NCBI RefSeq assembly: GCF_002754195.1
Contig: NZ_PEEU01000001.1
Coordinates: 4,216,001-4,280,000 of the forward strand
Direction: 5' to 3'
Length of the DNA stretch: 64,000 bases
Source: Flavobacterium sp. 9
Lineage (GTDB): Bacteria; Bacteroidota; Bacteroidia; Flavobacteriales; Flavobacteriaceae
Shown: in pieces, positions 17,458 through 28,021 of the stretch
Layout of the letters: the number at the start of each line of letters is the position of its first letter
Position numbering within the stretch: position 1 is the stretch's first letter
Notes under the pieces: generated by a model
The model's input: the letters and a program-made list of their open reading frames with translations, nothing else
What the model was told of the DNA's origin: nothing
The model's database searches: none
Translations under genes and position numbers: made by a program

Positions 17458-17871
17458 TTAAAAATAAGTCCCGTTAGCAAGATAGACGGCGGTCATATAA
17501 AAAATAAGAAATGTAGTCAAAGAATATAAAACCCCAATTAACGCCATTCTTTTGTTTTTTCCTTTATACAAGCTTTCATAAAAAGATAATATTCGTTTGT
17601 AGTTTTCTCTCTTTAAAAAATAATAGCTACATATAAAATACCAAATTAAAAAAACTGATCCAATCAGGTATTTTAATAAGAGATTATAAGGGAATAAACT
17701 AAAATAACCTTTTGGAGAAATATATCGTAGTAGAAACAAAATCATTAAAGAATGAGTTGATAATAAAACAGAAAAAAATATCGCTGCCAAATTCTCATCT
17801 TTTTCTCCCACTCTTTTTATTGATGCAAACATCCTGAATAAACAATAATATAAATAATCAAATATTCTCAT
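17458..17871 (-). CDS. Small four-helix membrane protein, island paralog family
   Basis: 137 residues from ATG 17871. It opens with DYLYYCLFRMFAS, the same Y-rich start seen in the other paralogs, has helices near 28-48, 62-84 and 108-130, and the turn motif CSYYFLKRENYKRILSFYE. It is the first gene of the - strand group. Its upstream region holds a copy of the hairpin repeat which, read on this strand, has the leader orientation. Function unknown. Confidence 0.65.
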   Translation of the reverse strand: MRIFDYLYYCLFRMFASIKRVGEKDENLAAIFFSVLLSTHSLMILFLLRYISPKGYFSLFPYNLLLKYLIGSVFLIWYFICSYYFLKRENYKRILSFYESLYKGKNKRMALIGVLYSLTTFLIFYMTAVYLANGTYF

Positions 17872-17931
17872 AATTTTCTTTCAATGTTTTCCTGTAAAAA
17901 TATACGAATTTAATTTTCCTCTCTCTGAAGT

Positions 17932-18110
17932 CTTCTTTTGAAAAGCTGCGCTAATGTTTCTGACTTTTCACAATTATTTTATTTGAACTTATAAATCTAA
18001 TAAAGTCTCCTGACTTTTTTCTGCTTGATTAAATAATAATACAAAAAAAGTTTTACGAAATCTGAAGCTTTGTCATAATTAGTCTTAAATGAGACATTCT
18101 CGAGCCATTC
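17932..18110. repeat. Composite island repeat (hairpin plus 3' box)
   Basis: The core at 17948-17971 (GCGCTAATGTTTCTGACTTT) is a diverged copy of the island hairpin. Further right, 18061-18110 (TCTGAAGCTTTGTC ... ATTCTCGAGCC) aligns with the box at 36078-36123. Read on the - strand it lies before the gene starting at 17871 and includes a GTCAGGAGACTTTATTA stretch like the one opening the leader at 32245. The rest of 18111-18286 shows no gene. Confidence 0.6.
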
Positions 18111-18286
18111 TATAAGTTTAATTCAAAAAAAGTAACTAGGTTGATAACTTTTATCAGCCTTAAAGTGGCGTCTTTGCTCATGTTTTTTTGAGGGTTAAGG
18201 AAATTATTTTCAAAATGTGGAAACCCGTAAAATTTTAACATACTCATCGTCTAGATTTGCAGCCAAAAAACAGTTTGAAATCTAAA

Positions 18287-19963
18287 ATGCGTATGAAAAA
18301 ACTTTACCTACTCCTTCCTCTTTTATTGCCATTAATTACTTATTCTCAAGATATTCTTTGGGAAAAATCATATGGAGGACAACATGCTGATTATCTTTTT
18401 GACGCACAGCCAACAGCCGACTATGGTTTTATTTTGGCAGGAAGTTCATTATCTAATAAAACAGGAAATAAATCAGATGATAATCATGGAGATCTTGATT
18501 ATTGGGTGTGGAAAATGACTGAAAAGGGAGAACTTGACTGGCAGAAAAGTTTTGGAGGAAGTGGATTTGATTTACTTCAAAGTATCAAAAACACAAAAGA
18601 TGGTGGATTTATTCTGGCAGGAACTTCAAGTTCAGGAACAGGTTTTCAAAAAGCAGAAGATTGTAAAGGACTTACTGATTTTTGGGTTATAAAATTAGAT
18701 GCTTCCGGAGCTGAGCAGTGGCAAAGAACAATTGGCGGCAATGGCTCAGATGAATTGTTATGCGCTTTTCAGACCAGAGACGGAGGTTATATTTTAGGAG
18801 GATCTTCAAGCTCCAGCCCTGTCTCTATTTCAGATATTAAACCTGATGCAAAGTCCCTGACAACTACCAAAGCAGATTTGTACAGTAAATCAGAAAAAAG
18901 TCGAGGCAACATGGATTACTGGGTTGTAAAATTGGACAAACAAGGTGTTATTGAGTGGCAAAAAACTTACGGAGGAGAATATGCAGACTTACTAAGAAGT
19001 ATGGAGCAAACAACAGACAATGGTTTTATTCTGGCGGGATATTCCACTTCATCACGATCTGGTGATAAAACGGAAAGCAATAAAGGAGTTGGAGATGTCT
19101 GGGTTTTAAAAATAAATGATGTTGGAGAAATAGAATGGCAAAATTCTTATGGAGCAGAAGGTGATGACCAGCCTTATGTAATTCACCAGACAATTGATGG
19201 CGGATATATTATTGGAGCAAATTCAAACAGTACAAACCCACTTACTTCATTGGGAGGAATAGTTGGAAGCGGCACTGATTATTGGGTTTTGAAACTAGAT
19301 GAAGAAGGAGGAGTTGTATGGAGTAAAACCTATGATTTTGGAAAAGTGGATATTTTGACCTCATTGGTAGAAAACAAAGATCATACGTATTTAATTGGCG
19401 GATATGCCCAAAGTGAAAGAAGAGTTCCAAGAGAGGGAATCGTTGGAAAATTAACCAATGTGGCTGTCAAAGAAAAAGACGGAATCAATGATTATATCGC
19501 CTTAAAGATTGATGAAAAAGGAGAGGAATTGTGGAATAAAACCGTTGGAAGTGCAGGCGAGGATATTCTTAGAAAATTGATAGAAACCCGCGATGGAGGA
19601 TATTTGATGGCAGGAACGTCTAATTCAGGCGCTTCAAAAGATAAAAACTCCAATATTGGGGGTAGTGATTTTTGGGTTGTAAAGTTGAAAGACAAAACAA
19701 AAATCGAAAAAGTTAAATCAAGTATAGAAGCCATTCCAAATCCGGTATCGACATATACAAATGTTATTATAGGTTACGATTTTACTTCAGGAACAGCCAG
19801 TGTTGTGGATATGACAGGTAGAACGCTTCAAAATTTCAGTATTTCAAGCAGGACAGTACCGGTTGATTTAAGTGCCTATGCAGAGGGAATTTACATCATC
19901 AATATTAAAACAGATGTAAAAACAGAATCTGTAAAAGTGATAAAAAGAATAACAAGTAAATAA
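18287..19963 (+). CDS. T9SS-sorted beta-propeller-like repeat protein
   Basis: 558 residues from ATG 18287 (MRMKKLYLLL); a TTG at 18257 is in frame but the ATG directly heads the signal peptide (LLPLLLPLITYSQ). The body has about seven repeats of ~55-65 residues with the pattern W-x-K-S-Y/F-G-G, x-D-G-G-Y/F-I-L-A-G-x-S-x-S, D-Y/F-W-V-x-K-L-D, typical of T9SS-dependent propeller-like proteins. The last ~75 residues (IPNPVSTYTNVIIGYDF ... GIYIINIKTD) are a type A sorting domain, so the protein should be secreted and attached at the surface. It is 20 bp before the giant RHS-like gene and probably shares its operon. Confidence 0.85.
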   Translation: MRMKKLYLLLPLLLPLITYSQDILWEKSYGGQHADYLFDAQPTADYGFILAGSSLSNKTGNKSDDNHGDLDYWVWKMTEKGELDWQKSFGGSGFDLLQSIKNTKDGGFILAGTSSSGTGFQKAEDCKGLTDFWVIKLDASGAEQWQRTIGGNGSDELLCAFQTRDGGYILGGSSSSSPVSISDIKPDAKSLTTTKADLYSKSEKSRGNMDYWVVKLDKQGVIEWQKTYGGEYADLLRSMEQTTDNGFILAGYSTSSRSGDKTESNKGVGDVWVLKINDVGEIEWQNSYGAEGDDQPYVIHQTIDGGYIIGANSNSTNPLTSLGGIVGSGTDYWVLKLDEEGGVVWSKTYDFGKVDILTSLVENKDHTYLIGGYAQSERRVPREGIVGKLTNVAVKEKDGINDYIALKIDEKGEELWNKTVGSAGEDILRKLIETRDGGYLMAGTSNSGASKDKNSNIGGSDFWVVKLKDKTKIEKVKSSIEAIPNPVSTYTNVIIGYDFTSGTASVVDMTGRTLQNFSISSRTVPVDLSAYAEGIYIINIKTDVKTESVKVIKRITSK

Positions 19964-19983
19964 GATATAATAGAATTACAAAA

Positions 19984-22900
19984 ATGTATATAACAACTAT
20001 AAAAAGTCAAATTAAAATCTTTTATTTTTTAATAATGATTTTACTGACTTCTATAAAAATTGTAGCACAAACTACACCAGGTGACGGATTCAAAGCTCCA
20101 GATTTTACGCCAAAGTCTCCTGAAGCATCAGCTTTTTTAAAATATGGAGAATACCCTGTTGATCTTTCTACGGGAGTACCTGGTATATCTTTGCCCGTCT
20201 ATAGTATTAAAGTTGATGATCTTGAAATTCCAATATCTTTAAGTTATCATGCTTCAGGAATTAAAGTCAGTCAGGAAGCGACTTGGGTAGGTTTGGGATG
20301 GAACTTAAATGCAGGCGCTCAAATTATTTTAAATTCCAGAGACAGCGTTGATGAAAGTGATGCAGAAATTGATAACACACAAAGAGATCCGGCATTTATA
20401 AAACAGTTTATGCTTGATCATCCTTATGGGTTTACGAACACTCTCTTAAAAGAATACGAAAAATCGAGAGTAAAGGATGTTTATTCTCTTTCATCACCTA
20501 CCGTAAATGGGAGTTTTTATATAGATAAAGGTAGTCCAGTAATTTTTCCACCAGATGCTTTTAAGGTTGAAATAGGCGGTGATGGAATTCATATTGCAAA
20601 TTTTACAATTACAGATAAATTAGGAAATAAATATCTTTTTACAGGTACTGTCGAGAAATCAGTAAGAGCTTTAACTCATCATGATGAGTATACAAGTGCG
20701 TGGTATGTTGATCAAATTATAACTTCAAAAAATAATAAAATAAAATTTACCTATCAGGATGATGGTGAAATAATTGACTACAGTGAATCTGAAAGTATCG
20801 GAGTAATCGAAGAAGGGAAAAATTGTGGATGCAGCCTGGGCGCAACTCAGACACAACTTATTGGACAAATTAGAAAAAGTAATGAAAATACAACTACAAC
20901 TACAAAAAAGATAAAAGAAATTACATTTAACAATGATCAGACTAAAGTAGAATTTGAACTCAAGAAAGGAAGGTTGGATTTGGTAAATCAAAATGGATAT
21001 CTTGATAATATAAAAATTAGCCAAAATACTACTGATGGGTTTAATCTAGTAAAAAAGGTATTTTTTGAGTATTCTTATTTTAATGCAGATCAAACAGGTA
21101 CGGATGCTTACAAATATAAAAGATTAAAACTTGATAGAATGTATGAATTAGATCCTTTAGCCGGGCATGAGTTTATATATTCAGATATAAAGCTGCCCAT
21201 AAAAGATTCGAAATCACAGGATTTTTTTGGATATTATAATGGAGTTTACAATTTTAGTCTAATTCCTGAACATATTATCACTGATCCGGAAAAAAAAACA
21301 GTTGGTTCTGCCAGAAGGGAAGTCAATCCGGCAACTATAGAGGCTGGGATTTTAAAAGAGATTCATTATCCTACCAAAGGGTTAACACGTTTTAATTATG
21401 AAACAAATATGTTTTATGGTATTGATCAATTAAATAAATACGTAATACAAAAAAGAGAATCATCACTTACCGGTGTAAGTGATGCAGACAATCCAGCTCC
21501 ACCACAATTACCGGATGCAGATGGAGAACATGATTATGAAGGACAAAATTGTATTGCCGGCGATTGTTTGAAATATAAAGCTATTTTTTTCAGAATAATA
21601 AATCCAAAAAGTAATTTTTTAACCTATACGGTAACAAATAACGGGAGTACTGATACTAAAGATATAAAATATAAATACTGCAGGATTTATGTTTATTATG
21701 ATGGTTTACTCTATGATTCAGGAAAAATAAATGAAAAAAGAACAACAACATTGTCTTTGGCGTTAAGAGGTGGAGATTATAGTATAGTCTTAGAATCTTA
21801 TGGTGCTGATATGAGAATTGATGCATCCTTAAATTACACTGACGAAGATTTAACTCCTAAAAACATAATATCTTCAGGTTTAAGAATCCAAAGCATCGAA
21901 AGTTATGATTCAAACAATACGCTTCTTTTGAAAAAAGCATACGAATATAATGATAAAGATAATAATACAATAAGTAGTGGAAATCTTGTTAATAATTTAG
22001 GGGTTGATTTTATTTCTAATTCATTTGCAAATTTCACACAAGGAGTATGCGGAACAGAAGATAGTGATCCTAACTTTCCTAAAATTATTCCTAAGGTAGA
22101 TTATACAAAAGGTTATTACATAAATTCCAGATCTAAGCAGGGATTTGAATCTAATTCTGTGGTTTACAGATATGTCAAAGAAATTTCTACAAATACTGCT
22201 ACATCTGAAAAAATGTATACTGATTATGAATTTACTACTGATGCGGATTGGTTTCGATCTGATATTGGAATACAAGCAAATTTAGGATTCCGAAGAGGTA
22301 AAATTTTAGAAAAAAAGGATTTCAGAACAGTTGGAAGCAAAACCTATGTTGTTAGAAAAGAAAAAAACACTTATTTCGATGATAATTCAAAAATAGCTTA
22401 TATAAAAGGTTATAAATTAACGCGAAGATCATTTATTGATGTGAATGAGAATGCAAACCCACAGCAGCAACCGGAAATTTTGTCAACATTATGGGATTGT
22501 CAAGTTCCTCAGTCATTATCAAGTTCTTATGTTTTAGCAGATTATAATATTCCAATTCCGTGGTTTTATCAAAAGACTTCAGAAGTGTCAAATTATTTTT
22601 ATAATGATTCAAATAGTTTAACAGGAACACTAGTAAGTACAATAAATTATAATTACAGTAATCCGGCTCACTTGCAGTTAACATCGCAAACTACTGTAAA
22701 TTCAAATGGACAGACATTAGAAACAAAATATAGTTATGCATCAGATTTAGAAATGGTAGGTAAACCATTTATAAATGAATTAAAAGCAGCAAATATGATT
22801 GGTATTCCTTTAGATGTACAAACTTCTAAGGGAGGAACCAAAGTATCTGAGCAATTAACCATCTATAATAAGGATGCTTCTACGAGTAATATACTACTTC

Positions 22901-25900
22901 CTAAAGAGGTTTATTCGGCTAAATTTCCTAATGTTTTGCCTTTAGTTCCCAATATAGGAAACCTTGAAAAAAAAATCACATATGATCAATATGATGATCG
23001 AGGTAATATTTTACAATATACTCTTGAAAGCGGAACGCCGGTTTCTATTATATGGGGTTATAATAAGACACAACCTATTGCTAAACTTGAAAATGTAATA
23101 TATAGTACAATTCCCCCGGAAACAATAACAAGTTTACAGACACTCTCAAATGCTGACAATGATAATTGTTTGTCTGGAAATTGTACAGAACAATTATTAC
23201 GTAATGGGTTAAAAACATTTAGAGCATCACTTCCGGATGTTTTTATGTCTACGTATACTTATAATCCACTTGTTGGAGTGACAAGCATTACAGATCCCAA
23301 AGAAATAACTTCTTACTATGAATATGATTATTTTGGTCGATTAAAGTTTGTTAAGGATAAAGATTTGAATGTTCTTGAAAAATATTGTTACAACTATAAA
23401 GGGCAGCAGATTGATTGTAGTGACAATAGTTCTACAAGTGTGATTTTATATAAAAGTATCGCCAAAAGCGGATCGTTTACTAAGAACAATTGTGGAGGTG
23501 GCGTGGGATCAAGTGTTGCCTTCAGTCAGGCTGTAGGTGCTCAGACTTCTACAATTTCTCAGGCCGATGCTGATAGTAAAGGACTTACTTTGTTTAATAC
23601 CAACGGACAGGCTAATGCTAATAGTAATGGTACTTGTACTTTTAGCAGTATTGCCAGAAGTGGATCTTTTACCAAGAATAATTGCGTTGCGGGAGGTGTG
23701 GGATCAAGCGTAGCTTTTAGCCAGGTTGTTGGTGCTCAGACCTCGATAATTTCTCAGGCTGATGCTGATGCTAAAGGGCTTACTTTATTTAATACTAACG
23801 GACAGGCTAATGCCAATACTAATGGTACTTGTACTTTTAGCAGTATTGCTAGAAGCGGTTCATTTACCAAGAATAATTGTGCTGCAGGCGGAGTTGGTTC
23901 AAGTGTAGCTTTTAGTCAGGCTGTTGGTGCTCAGACTTCAATAATTTCTCAGGCTGATGCTGATGCCAAAGGACTTACTTTGTTTAATACTAATGGACAA
24001 ACCAATGCGAATGCAAATGGAACTTGTACATTTAGTAGTATTGTCAAAAGCGGTTCGTTTACCAAGAATAATTGTCCTTCAGGCGGAGTTGGTTCTGCAG
24101 TGGTGTATACTGTTCCGGCAGGTCAATATACTTCAACAACTTCACAAGCTGCTGCAGATGCACTTGCTCAAACTGATGTTACCAATAATGGGCAAACCTA
24201 TGCAAACACAAACGGAACGTGTACGTTTAGCAGTATTGTCAAAAGTGGTTCATTTACCAAGAATAATTGCGCTTCTGGCGGAGTAGGTTCGGCAGTTGTT
24301 TATACGGTTCCTGCAGGAAGATATACGTCAACAACGTCACAAGCTGCTGCAGATGCATTAGCTCAAACAGATGTCACTACTAACGGACAGACTAATGCTA
24401 ACACGAATGGAACTTGTACATTTACAAGTATTGTAAAAAGCGGTTCATTTACTAAAAATAATTGCGCTTCTGGCGGAGTAGGTTCATTAGTTGTTTATAC
24501 CGTTCCCGCGGGAAGATATACTTCAACAACTTCACAAGCTGCTGCAGATGCACTGGCCCAAACTGATGTTACCACTAACGGACAAACCAATGCTAATACA
24601 AATGGAACTTGTACATTTAGTAGTATTGTCAAAAGTGGTTCGTTTACCAAGAATAATTGTGCTTCAGGCGGAGTTGGTTCGACAGTTGTTTATACGGTTC
24701 CTGCAGGTCAATATACTTCAACAACTTCACAAGCTGCTGCAGATGCATTAGCTCAAACTGATGTTACCAATAACGGACAAACTTATGCTAACACAAATGG
24801 GACTTGTACGTTTACGAGTATTGCCAAAAGTGGTTCATTCACAAAGAATAATTGTGCTGTGGGCGGAGTTGGTTCAGTAGTGGTGTATACCGTTCCGGCA
24901 GGTCAATATACTTCAACAACTTCACAAGCCGCGGCAGATGCACTTGCGCAAACAGATGTTACGACTAACGGACAGACTAATGCTAACACAAATGGAACTT
25001 GTACATTTATAAGTATTGTCAAAAGTGGTTCATTTACTAAAAATAATTGCGCTTCTGGCGGAGTAGGTTCATTAGTTGTTTATACCGTTCCCGCCGGAAG
25101 ATATACTTCAACAACGTCACAAGCTGCTGCAGATGCACTGGCCCAAACGGATGTTACCACTAACGGACAAACCAATGCTAATACAAATGGAACTTGTACC
25201 TTTAGTAGTATTGTCAAAAGTGGTTCGTTTACCAAGAATAATTGTGCCGTAGGCGGAGCAGGTTCAGTAGTGGTGTATACTGTTCTGGCAGGTCAATATA
25301 CTTCAACAACTTCACAAGCCGCTGCAGATGCATTGGCTCAAACAGATGTTACCAATAACGGACAAACTTTTGCTAATACAAACGGAACTTGTACGTTTAC
25401 GAGTATTGCCAAAAGTGGTTCATTCACAAAGAATAATTGTGCTGCTGGTGGAGTTGGTTCGGTAGTTGTTTATACGGTTCCTGCTGGAAGATACACTTCA
25501 ACAACATCACAAGTTGCTGCAGATGCATTAGCTCAAACAGATGTAAACAATAATGGACAAACTAATGCTAACACAAATGGGACATGTACGTTTAGCAGTA
25601 TTGTAAAAAGTGGTTCATTCACTAAAAATAATTGTGCTGCGGGCGGAGTTGGTTCGGCAGTTGTTTATACGGTTCCGGCAGGTACTTACACATCAACAAC
25701 TTCACAAGCTGCTGCAGATGCATTAGCTCAAACAGATGTTAACAATAACGGACAAGCCAATGCGAATACAAATGGAACTTGTACTTTTAGCAGTATTGCC
25801 AGAAGCGGTTCATTTACCAAGAATAATTGCGCTTCAGGCGGAGTTGGTTCAAGTGTAGTCTTTAACCAAGCTGTTGGTGCTCAGACATCAATTGTTTCTC

Positions 25901-27987
25901 AGGCAGATGCAGATGCTAAAGGGCTTACTTTGTTTAATACAAACGGGCAAGCCAATGCTAATGCCAATGGAACCTGTACTTTTAGTAGTATTGCCAGAAG
26001 CGGATCGTTTACCAAGAATAATTGTGCATCAGGCGGAGTTGGTTCTACTGTAGCCTTTAGTCAGGTAGCAGGCGCTCAAACCTCATTGATTTCGCAAGCA
26101 GATGCAGATTCCAAAGGACTTACTTTATTCAATACTAACGGACAAACCAATGCTAATACAAATGGAACTTGTACTTTTAGTAGTGTTGTCAAAAGTGGTT
26201 CATATACAAAAAATAATTGTGCTGTGGGCGGAGTAGGTTCAGTAGTGGTGTATACCGTTCCGGCAGGCCAATATACTTCAGCAACTTCACAGGCTGCTGC
26301 AGATGCACTGGCTCAAACAGATGTTACTACTAACGGGCAAACTTATGCGAACACAAATGGTACTTGTACGTTTACAAGTATTGTTAAGAGCGGTTCATAC
26401 ACAAAGAATAATTGCGCTGCAGGCGGAGTTGGTTCAGTAGTTGTTTATACGGTTCCTGCGGGAAGATATACTTCAACAACTTCACAGGCTGCCGCAGATG
26501 CATTAGCTCAAACAGATGTTACTAATAATGGACAGGCGAATGCTAATACAAATGGTACCTGTACCTTTAGCAGTATTGCCAGAAGTGGTTCATTTGCCAA
26601 GAATAATTGTGCTGCTGGCGGAGTTGGTTCTAGTGTAGCCTTTAGTCAGGCTGTTGGCGCTCAGACATCAATAATTTCTCAGGCAGATGCAGATTCTAAA
26701 GGTCTTACTTTATTTAATACCAACGGACAAGCTAACGCGAATACAAATGGTACTTGTACTTTTAGCAGTATTGCCAGAAGCGGATCGTTTACAAAGAACA
26801 ATTGTGCCGCAGGCGGAGTTGGTTCAAGTGTAGCTTTCAGCCAAATAGTAGGCGCTCAGACATCAATAATTTCGCAAGCTGATGCAGATTCCAAAGGGCT
26901 TACTCTATTTAATACCAATGGACAAGCTAATGCAAATACTAATGGTATTTGCACTTTTAGTAGTATTGCGAGAAGTGGATCTTTTACCAAAAATAATTGT
27001 GTTGCGCCAGCAATTGGTTCAAGTGTAACTTTTAGCCAGGCAGTAGGAGCTCAGATTTCAACAATTTCTCAAGCCGATGCGGATGCTAAAGGGCTTACTT
27101 TGTTTAATACCAATGGGCAGACGAATGCGAATACAAATGGTAGTTGTACTTATTATAATGTTGCTATTAGCAAGACCTTTACCAGAAACGATTGCTCGGT
27201 TAATGGTACTCCGGGCACATATGTTTACAACGTTCCTGCCGCTAAATATAGTTCTGGTGGTTCACAATCAATTGCAGATGGATTGGCTCAAAAAGAGATA
27301 GATGCAAATGGACAAAATTTTGCAAATAATATTGCAGAGTGTACTTTTTATAGTGCAGCTAAATCAGGAGTATTTGTTAAAAATAATTGTACAGGTGGTT
27401 TAACAGGAAGTTCTGTTACCTACTCAGTTCCAAGTAGAAAATATAGTGCGATTGGTTCTCAGGCTGATGCTGATGCTTTAGCACAATCAGATGTAGATAG
27501 TAATGGACAAGCATATGCTAATACAAACGGAATATGCCTTTTCAAAAGTATTGCCAGAAGCGGATCGTTTACCAAGGATAACTGCGGAGCAAGCGGAACT
27601 GGGACAACTGTAGTTTATAATCAAGTAGTTGGCGCTGCTACTTCAGCAGTTTCTCAGGCAGATGCTGATGCCCTGGGGCTTACCAAATTTAATACAGATG
27701 GGCAAGCCAATGCTAATGCCAACGGAACTTGTACAGTATCTTTTACATATGAAACTGAATTTGCAGTGCCAACCAAAGAGCTTTCTATCTTTGTTTTTGC
27801 CTCTTCTTCAAATCATCTTGGAGCAACATTTAATTTTAATGTTAATTATATACGTATAAACGGGCAGCCTGCAACTCAAGCAGTAAGTGTGGTATTGGCT
27901 GCTGGTCAAACTGAAAATACTGTTATACCTGCGTTAGCAGCTAAAAGTTTAGTAAGTGTTGATTTAGTATCATTAATTAAAAATTAA
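19984..27987 (+). CDS. Giant RHS/YD-like surface protein with 22 DUF5977 repeats
   Basis: 2667 residues from ATG 19984 with a signal peptide ([16 protein letters not shown]). The first ~1150 residues resemble the N-terminal shell part of Bacteroidota RHS proteins: [52 protein letters not shown]-like strands, and a final YD repeat ([24 protein letters not shown]). From about residue 1158 to 2586 follow 22 repeats of ~65 residues of the DUF5977 type, each with two Cys (KNNC near the start, GTC at the end) and a SQADADA or SQAAADA helix. A short unique beta domain ends the protein; no T9SS sorting domain is seen. It is 35 bp before the RHS-core gene, so shell and toxin seem to be split over two genes. 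Confidence 0.85.
   Translation: [2667 protein letters not shown]
23455..27741 (+). repeat. Tandem array of 22 ~195-bp DUF5977 coding repeats
   Basis: Twenty-two in-frame units of ~195 bp. Two subtypes alternate in blocks: type A (FSQ-x-[15 protein letters not shown]) and type B (VYTVPAG-x-YTS, ALAQTDV). Reading in order: three A, nine B, two A, two B, three A, then two diverged B-like and one diverged A-like unit. The last three are the most diverged and hence perhaps the oldest. Near-identity of the inner units points to recent recombination, and the array may be collapsed or expanded in assemblies. Confidence 0.9.
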
Positions 27988-28021
27988 ATTGACTTATAAA
28001 GAAAATACAAAAGAGAACTTA

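Noticed and set aside
23957..24751. Long open frames in a second frame of the repeat array (also 27077-27301 and 27629-27859)
   Set aside because: They are shadows of the DUF5977 coding repeats, rich in Leu/Met/Gln with no family likeness; the frame of the 2667-residue protein explains the region.
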